Of a stretch of 34,613 bases of DNA, positions 6,295 to 11,164 are shown piece after piece. The stretch is taken from positions 1 to 34,613 of the IMG/VR virus record IMGVR_UViG_3300021170_000006; one strand, given 5' to 3'. The stretch comes from a virus. Numbering within the stretch: the first letter of the stretch is position 1; every line of letters begins with the position of its first letter. The notes below the pieces were generated by a model. That model was not told the DNA's origin and searched no databases. It was given only the letters and a program-made list of their open reading frames with translations. The translations under genes and the position numbers were made by a program.

Positions 6295-6505
6295 TAATTT
6301 TGATGATAATTTTACAGTTATGTATACACCAACCATGAAACTTTACATAATGGAAATTAAAAAAATAGTTTGTGATAATGAAACTCACACAGCTGTTTTG
6401 TATAAGGGAGAGCTAGCTGTTTTGGATAAGGGAGAGACAAAGGGAGAGACAGCTGTTTTGTATAAGGGAGAGATTGATCTTTCTAAATCATTTTTTAGTG
6501 ACTAA
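6263..6505 (+). CDS. V-G-E-L family small protein (copy 2) with internal repeats
   Basis: I chose ATG 6263 (80 residues), which has GAGAGGGAA six bases upstream; an in-frame ATG at 6194 would add 23 residues inside the helix-turn-helix gene. The N-terminus, M-K-V-G-E-L-K-K-I-L-N-N-F-D-D-N-F-T-V-M, matches the family core. Residues about 43-70 contain A-V-L-Y-K-G-E, A-V-L-D-K-G-E, T-K-G-E and A-V-L-Y-K-G-E, encoded by a DNA minisatellite (6389-6472). Confidence 0.7.
   Translation: MKVGELKKILNNFDDNFTVMYTPTMKLYIMEIKKIVCDNETHTAVLYKGELAVLDKGETKGETAVLYKGEIDLSKSFFSD
6389..6472 (+). repeat. Minisatellite inside the 6263 gene
   Basis: A 24-base block is identical at 6389-6412 and 6449-6472. A near copy (GCTGTTTTGGATAAGGGAGA) starts at 6416, and a 12-base partial unit (ACAAAGGGAGAG) lies between. 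The unit lengths are multiples of three, so the frame is preserved. This is typical of slipped-strand expansion. Confidence 0.8.
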
Positions 6506-6520
6506 AATACACAGGGGAAA

Positions 6521-6558
6521 GTGTAATTTACCATAATGCACATTATACAACTTTTTTT
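6521..6558 (+). terminator. Probable terminator between convergent genes
   Basis: A 7-bp stem GTGTAAT (6521-6527) / ATTATAC (6542-6548), one G-U pair, is followed by AACTTTTTTT. It lies in the 65-base gap between the + strand gene ending at 6505 and the - strand gene ending at 6571. The stem is AT-rich, so its strength is uncertain. Confidence 0.5.
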
Positions 6559-6570
6559 GAAGCACGTTTT

Positions 6571-6741
6571 TTAATTGTCAACTTCTTTCGTATTCATTTC
6601 ATGACCTAAAATACGATATGCAATTTCAAGAGCTTTTAATCTCTCTTCGGTCGGTTTGTCTCTTGTTTTGTATATAACATATTTAGCTAGATGTTGTATT
6701 TCTTTCCATGCAATAACAAGAGATTTCTCATCATTAGTCAT
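6571..6741 (-). CDS. 56-residue helical hypothetical protein
   Basis: Starts at ATG 6741 within ATGACTAA, overlapping the stop of the upstream gene by eight bases, and ends with TAA at 6571-6573. It is all helical and highly charged (A-W-K-E-I-Q-H-L-A-K-Y-V-I-Y-K, then E-E-R-L-K-A-L-E-I-A-Y-R-I-L-G). Last gene of the - strand operon. No family recognised. Confidence 0.65.
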   Translation of the reverse strand: MTNDEKSLVIAWKEIQHLAKYVIYKTRDKPTEERLKALEIAYRILGHEMNTKEVDN

Positions 6742-6973
6742 CTATCTTAAAATCTCCAAACCTATGCAATAAATTTAGGGCGTCTTTTAGATTATAATAA
6801 TAATCCGACACAGATTTATCTTCACCAGATGGTGAATGGAGCTGTCCTATAGCCACTAACTGATTTCCATCAATTTGATCATCTATTAACTCTGATAACC
6901 AAGTCATGACGGGCGTATCTGGATCTGCATGTATAAGAATTTCAATTAATTTTTTTACTGTGAGTGTTTTCAT
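6734..6973 (-). CDS. V-K-K-L-I family small protein (copy 3)
   Basis: A 79-residue protein whose start, L-T-V-K-K-L-I-E-I-L-I-H-A-D-P-D-T-P-V-M, matches the family core (T-V-x-x-L-I, then P-x-D-x-P-V). The second half is acidic and ends F-K-I-D-D. The ribosome site is poor; a 36-base gap (6974-7009) with the 3' part of a 13-codon relict ORF separates it from the upstream gene. Unknown function. Confidence 0.75.
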   Translation of the reverse strand: MKTLTVKKLIEILIHADPDTPVMTWLSELIDDQIDGNQLVAIGQLHSPSGEDKSVSDYYYNLKDALNLLHRFGDFKIDD

Positions 6974-7009
6974 CGTTAAGTCAAATTTAAACAGATTTCT
7001 TCAAATTGG

Positions 7010-7186
7010 TTAGTCATCTTTTATTCTTTCTATAACAACCCACCTCACATCCCCCTCAGATTCTTCAATAACATCCCCGGCCAAATCTAGAATTTCATCA
7101 TTAATTTCCATATGAACAGGTAGGTTTTTATTAAACTTTTTTAGTTTTGTTATTAACTCGCCTACATTTATAATTTGGTTAGTCAT
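7010..7186 (-). CDS. V-G-E-L-I family small protein (copy 4)
   Basis: A 58-residue protein: M-T-N-Q-I-I-N-V-G-E-L-I-T-K-L-K-K-F-N-K, then N-L-P-V-H-M-E-I. Start and stop each lie in an ATGACTAA overlap module shared with the neighbouring frames. Acidic second half, ending W-V-V-I-E-R-I-K-D-D. Unknown function. Confidence 0.75.
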   Translation of the reverse strand: MTNQIINVGELITKLKKFNKNLPVHMEINDEILDLAGDVIEESEGDVRWVVIERIKDD

Positions 7187-7352
7187 CATCTACCGTCAAA
7201 TATACCCGTTTCTCATCACCAATATTATAACTATATACATCTGTAATGGCATACATACCAGCTGGATCACGGGTATTATAACTACAGCATGCCTCTATTT
7301 TTGCATCAGACGGAAATTGTAATAGCTCGGTTATGAGCTGTTTAACGGTCAT
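7179..7352 (-). CDS. V-K-Q-L-I family small protein (copy 5)
   Basis: A 57-residue protein beginning M-T-V-K-Q-L-I-T-E-L-L-Q-F-P-S-D-A-K-I-E, the best match to the family core. A Cys pair follows (A-C-C-S-Y), and the end is acidic (T-V-D-D-D). The ATG at 7352 directly follows the stop of the upstream gene (7353). The stop overlaps the next start in an ATGACTAA module. Confidence 0.78.
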   Translation of the reverse strand: MTVKQLITELLQFPSDAKIEACCSYNTRDPAGMYAITDVYSYNIGDEKRVYLTVDDD

Positions 7353-7544
7353 TTAAGACAACAATATAATTTTTTCCATACGCTCTTGCATGGGATATTG
7401 ATAATTATCGGATGGAAAATCTACTTCTATTAAGTCTACCGTAAATTCCACATCATTTTCATAATCCCCTTGGGGGACAAAATAACAAACTTCTAGATCC
7501 GGAGGAAATTTAGCTAGCTGCTCTTGAACCATCTTGTTTTTCAA
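7353..7544 (-). CDS. V-Q-E-Q-L family small protein (copy 6)
   Basis: A 63-residue acidic protein: residues 5-18 are M-V-Q-E-Q-L-A-K-F-P-P-D-L-E, followed by V-C-Y-F-V-P-Q-G, which keeps the L...F-P-x-D-L-x-V pattern. I chose TTG 7544 because AGAGGT is at the right distance and it overlaps the upstream stop (TTGA); ATG 7532 is the alternative. Confidence 0.7.
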   Translation of the reverse strand: MKNKMVQEQLAKFPPDLEVCYFVPQGDYENDVEFTVDLIEVDFPSDNYQYPMQERMEKIILLS

Positions 7545-7912
7545 TTTTTACCTCTTAATAGAGTTGTTATAGCGGAATCCTCAGTCTTTCTTACAAATTT
7601 ACTAAAATTTATTATATTTTCGCCCTGCATTAACTGAGATTTTTTTTCAGCTTCCATAGCTTCTAAAAATAGAAGATGTATATATTGCGCGTACATAAAT
7701 CCAGGGTAAGCGTCTTGTAATGGCACTAAGTCGTCATGAGCGGGTCCATAACAGCTATTCGTATACCGGGCAAGAAGATTATAAATTTGGTCATAATGAA
7801 AGCATTTCTTCATTTGAAAAAGACCGTCCTGGAAAGATAATGCATGATTTGCCAAAATATTGATTTTGTTATGAAGCCTATGCATTTCCTTACTGTTAAT
7901 ATCCATTTCCAT
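7541..7912 (-). CDS. 123-residue hypothetical protein, first gene of early - operon
   Basis: I chose ATG 7912, preceded by AAGGGGTG at good distance and downstream of the promoter at 7940-7968. An in-frame TTG at 7951 would begin inside the promoter -10 region and is rejected. The protein is helical, with N-K-I-N-I-L-A-N-H-A-L-S-F-Q-D and M-Y-A-Q-Y-I-H-L-L-F-L-E-A-M-E. No family recognised. It heads an operon of six overlapping small genes transcribed toward 6571. Confidence 0.72.
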   Translation of the reverse strand: MEMDINSKEMHRLHNKINILANHALSFQDGLFQMKKCFHYDQIYNLLARYTNSCYGPAHDDLVPLQDAYPGFMYAQYIHLLFLEAMEAEKKSQLMQGENIINFSKFVRKTEDSAITTLLRGKN

Positions 7913-7939
7913 TTGTACACCCCTTGTTTTTATAGGGCA

Positions 7940-7968
7940 ATCGTAACCCAAGGTAATTAAGCCGTCAA
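7940..7968 (-). promoter_or_regulatory. Sigma70-type promoter for the - strand small-gene operon
   Basis: On the - strand TTGACG (7968-7963), a 17-base spacer and TACGAT (7945-7940) fit the sigma70 consensus well (5/6 and 4/6). Transcription would start near 7933, about 20 bases before the ATG at 7912. This suggests host RNA polymerase drives the early small genes. Confidence 0.72.
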
Positions 7969-8044
7969 CAAACCTTTAATTTTTTATTAAATAATTCTTT
8001 ACCACCCACTTGAAATAAGTAATTAAAATATTATCTCATGTATT

Positions 8045-8063
8045 GAGGATAGAAAATATCCTC
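8045..8063. promoter_or_regulatory. Inverted repeat in divergent control region
   Basis: Perfect 7-bp dyad GAGGATA / TATCCTC around GAAAA, 33 bases before the ATG at 8096. TTGAAA at 8010-8015 with TATCTC at 8032-8037 (16-base spacer) could be the + strand promoter, placing the dyad just after the -10 box, as an operator or a 5' mRNA hairpin. Confidence 0.45.
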
Positions 8064-8095
8064 GTAACTTAAATATAAACAGGGGAGATTGAAAA

Positions 8096-8221
8096 ATGCC
8101 AGTAATTGTAATTATTGCAATGATAGCCATTGCAGGAGCAACAGGAAAAGCTACTTACGACCATGCAACCGGTTCAGACGTACAGCCTACGGCCATGGTT
8201 CAAAACCAAAACTCACGATAA
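8096..8221 (+). CDS. 41-residue hydrophobic peptide
   Basis: ATG 8096 has AGGGGAG eight bases upstream. The N-terminal half is hydrophobic (P-V-I-V-I-I-A-M-I-A-I-A-G-A-T-G), so it is probably membrane-inserted; the C-terminal half is polar. It is the only gene between a putative promoter and a strong terminator (8229-8259), suggesting a dedicated short transcript. Function unknown; early host-takeover or toxin-like membrane peptides have this look. Confidence 0.65.
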   Translation: MPVIVIIAMIAIAGATGKATYDHATGSDVQPTAMVQNQNSR

Positions 8222-8228
8222 ACTAAGG

Positions 8229-8259
8229 GGCTGGGGAGTAATATCCTCAGCCTTTTTTT
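8229..8259 (+). terminator. Intrinsic terminator
   Basis: Stem GGCTGGGGA (8229-8237) / TCCTCAGCC (8244-8252), nine pairs with one G-U, a 6-base loop, then seven T. A textbook rho-independent terminator eight bases after the stop of the 41-residue peptide. Confidence 0.9.
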
Positions 8260-8324
8260 ATCAAAAATACTTGAAAAATCATCCTTTAGCCCTATTTTAT
8301 AATATACCAAGGGAGGTGAGTACA

Positions 8325-8423
8325 ATGAGATACATTAAAATATTTTACATACATTTTAGGTATTTCTTAACTCATTTTGATAAAGGCGGAGTTTATGAGG
8401 ATAACGTATTGGACAACTTTTAA
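8325..8423 (+). CDS. 32-residue basic aromatic peptide
   Basis: ATG 8325 is preceded by GGGAGGTGAG, an excellent ribosome site, and TATAAT lies at 8298-8303 (no good -35 box at normal spacing). The peptide is rich in Tyr, Phe and basic residues (M-R-Y-I-K-I-F-Y-I-H-F-R-Y-F), then acidic. An in-frame extension further upstream would cross the terminator at 8229-8259, so the short form is preferred. Unknown function. Confidence 0.5.
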   Translation: MRYIKIFYIHFRYFLTHFDKGGVYEDNVLDNF

Positions 8424-8437
8424 AAGGAGTATGTGTC

Positions 8438-8677
8438 ATGCGTGCATATCAGTATAAACACATAAAGGATTATATAGACGAGTTTATGAGGGATGTGGAT
8501 CCCGATCACCCATTCGTATATACGAATAAAGAGGGTATACATTGTGTTATGCCTGTAGAGCATGTTCTTAATTCATTTCGTAAGGCTTATACAACCGGAT
8601 TCAGAGATGCCTTAATAGATGCCGTGATAAAAATTAACGAAGAAGTTCAACGTATGAAAGAGGAGAAAGTACTATGA
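8438..8677 (+). CDS. 79-residue hypothetical protein
   Basis: AAAAGGAG precedes the ATG. Acidic start (Y-I-D-E-F-M-R-D-V-D-P-D-H-P-F), then an amphipathic helix (F-R-D-A-L-I-D-A-V-I-K-I-N-E-E-V). It is the last reliable + strand gene before the - strand tRNA at 8702-8776. No family recognised. Confidence 0.7.
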   Translation: MRAYQYKHIKDYIDEFMRDVDPDHPFVYTNKEGIHCVMPVEHVLNSFRKAYTTGFRDALIDAVIKINEEVQRMKEEKVL

Positions 8678-8701
8678 AAAAATTATATGGAAAAGGAAAA
8701 T

Positions 8702-8776
8702 TGGCTCCCCGAGACGGGATCGAACCGCCGACCTAATGGTTAACAGCCATTTGCTCTACCTCTGAGCTATCGGGGA
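8702..8776 (-). tRNA. tRNA-Asn (GUU), CCA encoded
   Basis: A full cloverleaf can be drawn on the - strand: acceptor TCCCCGA/TCGGGGA, D stem GCTC/GAGC, anticodon stem AATGG/CCATT around loop CTGTTAA (anticodon GTT), T stem GGCGG/CCGTC (one G-U) around TTCGATC, discriminator G and encoded CCA. All stems pair, so it should be functional. It overlaps the last seven codons and stop of the CDS at 8756-9016, on the same strand. Phage tRNAs may offset codon bias or host tRNA cleavage; a tRNA can also be an integration site, but no integrase is seen. Confidence 0.95.
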
Positions 8777-9016
8777 ATCTTGTTTATTATTTTCATCTAT
8801 TTCGTGTTGTAATTGTTCATCTATAAACTTAAATAATGCAATATTCACAGAATTTAAAAATTCATCTAAAGACATTTCTTTAGATTCAATCTGAATATAA
8901 GAATTTGCAAGAATTTTAATTAATGTATTTATTACAGGAACACTTGAATGTCCCTCGCAAATTAAACATATATCATCAAATAGTTCTTTTAGTTCTTTAC
9001 GTTCTTCTTCAGTCAT
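8756..9016 (-). CDS. 86-residue helical hypothetical protein, 3' end inside tRNA
   Basis: An acidic helical protein (E-E-E-R-K-E-L-K-E-L-F-D-D-I-C at the start; V-I-N-T-L-I-K-I-L-A-N-S-Y in the middle). The last residues, S-P-I-A-Q-R, and the TAG stop are encoded by the 5' part of tRNA-Asn. RNase P cleavage at the tRNA 5' end would remove the stop codon from a shared transcript. GAGGGGG lies 14 bases before the ATG. Unknown function. Confidence 0.7.
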   Translation of the reverse strand: MTEEERKELKELFDDICLICEGHSSVPVINTLIKILANSYIQIESKEMSLDEFLNSVNIALFKFIDEQLQHEIDENNKQDSPIAQR

Positions 9017-9021
9017 TTTTA

Positions 9022-9327
9022 CTAATTACCCCCTCTAAACCATTTTCTCCACCCCATAGGTTTTGCATTTTCAATATTTTTTATTCTATCTGCTATGTCT
9101 TTTATGATGTCTATCATATCCTCAGGTCGTGAGACCTCTTTTTTGCCGGTTAAAACCTCTTGTCCTTTTTCAATGATGGCACGCTCTACAAATTCATAGA
9201 TAAATATATCAAGTTTATGAGACGCCTTAGTGGCCATAACAATAACCTCAGGATCTATAGAGCGGATAAGCCATGGTTTTCTAAGAGGTTTATTTTTTTT
9301 TGGTTTTGTTATGCTATTTTTAGCCAG
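9022..9327 (-). CDS. Ribbon-helix-helix-like protein, probable CTG start
   Basis: From ATG 9237 the protein would have 71 residues, but the frame is open upstream and the extension reads K-P-W-L-I-R-S-I-D-P-E-V-I-V-M-A-T-K-A-S, then H-K-L-D-I-F-I-Y-E-F-V-E-R-A-I. A strand, helix, helix order with this pattern is typical of ribbon-helix-helix DNA-binding proteins. No ATG, GTG or TTG exists in the extension; a CTG at 9327 has GGGAGG exactly seven bases upstream and an in-frame TGA lies just before it. The CTG overlaps the upstream gene's end (CTGGCTAA), so translation may be coupled. The full form has 101 residues. Confidence 0.65.
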   Translation of the reverse strand: MAKNSITKPKKNKPLRKPWLIRSIDPEVIVMATKASHKLDIFIYEFVERAIIEKGQEVLTGKKEVSRPEDMIDIIKDIADRIKNIENAKPMGWRKWFRGGN

Positions 9328-9487
9328 CTTCTTTCCTCCCGATCATTTTTTTAATATTATCTAAATCCAAGAATATATCGGATAACAGTTGGGTAGTTTC
9401 TCGATGCAATTTACCCAAATTGTTAATTCTCTCAGAGAGAGAGAATGTTAAAAATTCAAGATGGTAAATCAAATTTTGATCGTTCAT
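9320..9487 (-). CDS. 55-residue helical protein
   Basis: ATG 9487 is preceded by AAGAGGTGTAC; stop TAA at 9320-9322. Predicted helical, with regularly spaced Leu/Ile (L-E-F-L-T-F-S-L-S-E-R-I-N-N-L, then L-L-S-D-I-F-L-D-L-D-N-I), possibly a coiled coil. It lies 11 bases after the ERF stop and overlaps the next start. Function unknown. Confidence 0.65.
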   Translation of the reverse strand: MNDQNLIYHLEFLTFSLSERINNLGKLHRETTQLLSDIFLDLDNIKKMIGRKEAG

Positions 9488-9498
9488 GTACACCTCTT

Positions 9499-10107
9499 TT
9501 AAGCGGCACTTCTAGAGACCTTTTTAGCGTATAACTTTCTGCTTAAAAATATTGCGGCCTCTTCGTATTTATCCTTAGGCAAATCCTCTAAGCTTTTTAT
9601 TCCATAATGCTTTAAAAAGTTATCGTGGGTTTTTGGATCCCCTAGCTCATTAATTTTATCCTGTAGATCAATTTTATGATCTAAGTCAATCTTTTCTATC
9701 TTTTTATCAATCTCCTCTTTATCGACGGCCGCGTCATTATCAGTCTGGGTAATGCCCCCCATAGCTGCCAATCCGTAGCGTCTAGCGTAGGTAATTACAG
9801 ATCCAATAGATTGAGCTAAGCTCATGCCCTTTCCTTTTTCAACACCCATTTCTATTGTTGAACTAATCCACTGTCCTGATGAATGTATGAAGACAGTTTC
9901 TAATCTTACTTTTTCCTGATCAAAACCAGGCAACTGAACAACGGCGATCCCATATTTTGATAAAAGAGGTCTTAATATATCTAAAACACCCGATAGCTCA
10001 GCGTAGTTATATCCATAGCCCTTCTTATTTTTATGTGCATCGACAACCTCACCTTGCAATTTAGAGAGGGCGGCAGCCAATTCGTTAATATGCTCTGACT
10101 TTTCCAT
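9499..10107 (-). CDS. erf: ERF-family single-strand annealing protein
   Basis: A 202-residue protein with the ERF superfamily signature: K-G-Y-G-Y-N-Y-A-E-L-S-G-V-L-D early, then R-L-E-T-V-F-I-H-S-S-G-Q-W, and G-S-V-I-T-Y-A-R-R-Y-G-L-A-A-M (about residues 102-116), followed by D-N-D-A-A. P22 Erf is the reference: a ring-forming single-strand annealing recombinase that promotes genome circularisation and recombination. The C-terminal third is charged and helical. The ATG overlaps the upstream stop by one base (TAATG). No partner exonuclease is obvious; the nuclease at 12488 is of resolvase type. Confidence 0.9.
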   Translation of the reverse strand: MEKSEHINELAAALSKLQGEVVDAHKNKKGYGYNYAELSGVLDILRPLLSKYGIAVVQLPGFDQEKVRLETVFIHSSGQWISSTIEMGVEKGKGMSLAQSIGSVITYARRYGLAAMGGITQTDNDAAVDKEEIDKKIEKIDLDHKIDLQDKINELGDPKTHDNFLKHYGIKSLEDLPKDKYEEAAIFLSRKLYAKKVSRSAA

Positions 10108-10718
10108 TATCCCTTTTTCCTTTCACTATAATCGACAAGCTCTATAAGCTCTAACGCTATCCTCTTTTTTTCCTTTTCCATACACCATGCCGGATCGCGA
10201 TTAAGCTCACATTGTACTTTTTCATGAATCTTTCGCATAGCAAGCGCATAGTTATTTTTATCTAACTCAAACCTTCCTGTTTCATCATTATAAGAAAAGA
10301 ATGTTCCCGTATGATCGTGGGCTATTTCCGCAATAACATTTTTCATATTATTGTAATCACTTTCTGGTGGCTCAATTTCTATCTTCTCTTGGTCTCTACC
10401 ATTCATTTCTATCTCCTTTAAAACGTTATAGAAGCAATATTCCACATAAGTAGTTAAAAGATAGTTAATATCCTCATAAGTTTTTTTAGCAGGTTGAGAG
10501 AATGTCCAAGTGGTCTGTGACCCATCTTTCCATACAACCGATATCTCGCCTTTTTCTTTTGAGCCCACGATAAATTTTACACCACCACCCTTTCCTAAAG
10601 AGTTAAACCAACTCCAGGTATATGGTTCGGGTGGCGATGAAAATTCATTAAACTCGTCATTAATACCTTTTAAGCCGAAGACATAATTTTTTAATGTATA
10701 ATCTTTCCAAATACCCAC
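10107..10718 (-). CDS. Hypothetical protein upstream of ERF
   Basis: About 203 residues, first gene of the leftward recombination operon. I chose GTG 10718 with AGGTG six bases upstream; GTG 10727 is an in-frame alternative. The N-terminal half is beta-rich and Trp-rich (Y-T-W-S-W-F-N-S-L-G-K-G-G-G-V-K-F-I-V), with W-K-D-G-S-Q-T-T-W-T-F. The C-terminal half is acidic, then helical. No family recognised. Stop overlaps the ERF ATG, so a role in recombination or early takeover is only suggested by context. Confidence 0.75.
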   Translation of the reverse strand: MGIWKDYTLKNYVFGLKGINDEFNEFSSPPEPYTWSWFNSLGKGGGVKFIVGSKEKGEISVVWKDGSQTTWTFSQPAKKTYEDINYLLTTYVEYCFYNVLKEIEMNGRDQEKIEIEPPESDYNNMKNVIAEIAHDHTGTFFSYNDETGRFELDKNNYALAMRKIHEKVQCELNRDPAWCMEKEKKRIALELIELVDYSERKKG

Positions 10719-10752
10719 GATACACACCTAATTAAATATATTGATTATATAC

Positions 10753-10782
10753 ATAATGTAATATCATCCTTAATTATTTCAA
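10753..10782 (-). promoter_or_regulatory. Possible promoter for the leftward ERF operon
   Basis: On the - strand TTGAAA (10782-10777), 18-base spacer, CATTAT (10758-10753), about 35 bases ahead of the GTG at 10718. The region is very AT-rich, so chance matches are likely. Confidence 0.35.
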
Positions 10783-11058
10783 TATATTTTTGTTTAATAA
10801 AATTTATATTATAAAAAACAAACTATTAACAAAAAGTTAATTTTAATTAAAATAAAAATTTTTGGTGTTTTTTACGAAATTTTCAGAATGGATATTGATT
10901 TTTAAACGCGACCGCGCAAGGATGGTGGTTACGTTTAAACTCTGGATTAACTCAGACAACACTATTATGGGTTTAAACGCTTATTTTTATAGGGGGGTAT
11001 TATGTTTAGAAAGGGGAATCTACCGTGAATTCTAGCTGATTAACCCGTATAAAAAGAA

Positions 11059-11121
11059 AGGCGGCCGTTTAAAGCCGCCTATCCCCTACCAAGAAAATCT
11101 TCAGACTTTCAAAGTAGGGGA
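11059..11121 (+). promoter_or_regulatory. Two consecutive RNA hairpins before the initiator gene
   Basis: Hairpin 1: AGGCGGC (11059-11065) / GCCGCCT (11074-11080), 8-base loop. Hairpin 2, one base later: TCCCCTAC (11082-11089) / GTAGGGGA (11114-11121), with a further imperfect inner stem (GAAAATCT / AGACTTTC). No T run follows hairpin 1, so it is not a simple terminator. The pair sits 44 bases ahead of the initiator ATG and may be a leader RNA structure or small RNA. Confidence 0.6.
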
Positions 11122-11164
11122 AACATTCGCTTATGTCAACCATTCTTTAAAAGGTTCTTAAATT

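Larger units (their letters stand above)
10728..11164. promoter_or_regulatory. Gene-free control region between divergent operons
   Basis: A 437-base stretch without a convincing gene. The left part (10728-10900) is extremely AT-rich. The middle (10901-10980) has three TTTAAAC boxes: 10901, and GTTTAAAC palindromes at 10933-10940 and 10971-10978. TATTAT at 10963-10968 may be a -10 box for rightward transcription. A strong ribosome site (AGGGGGG, 10991-10997) precedes an 8-codon ORF (11002-11028). The right part holds two hairpins. This looks like the main early switch of the phage. Confidence 0.6.

Noticed and set aside
6389-6472. CRISPR-like array
   Set aside because: Units are contiguous, in frame and part of a coding sequence; there are no spacers. 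No CRISPR array was seen elsewhere.
8130-8324. Upstream extension of the 32-residue peptide gene
   Set aside because: It would overlap the 41-residue peptide gene and read through the strong terminator at 8229-8259; the ribosome site at 8311-8320 supports the short form.
8674-8736. 20-codon + strand ORF starting in the ATGA overlap after the 8438 gene
   Set aside because: Most of it is the antisense of tRNA-Asn (L-A-P-R-D-G-I-E-P-P is a well-known spurious translation of tRNA complements).
8702-8776. tRNA as a phage attachment site
   Set aside because: The tRNA is complete with encoded CCA and all stems, but no integrase or recombinase gene is present, so an att function is not supported.
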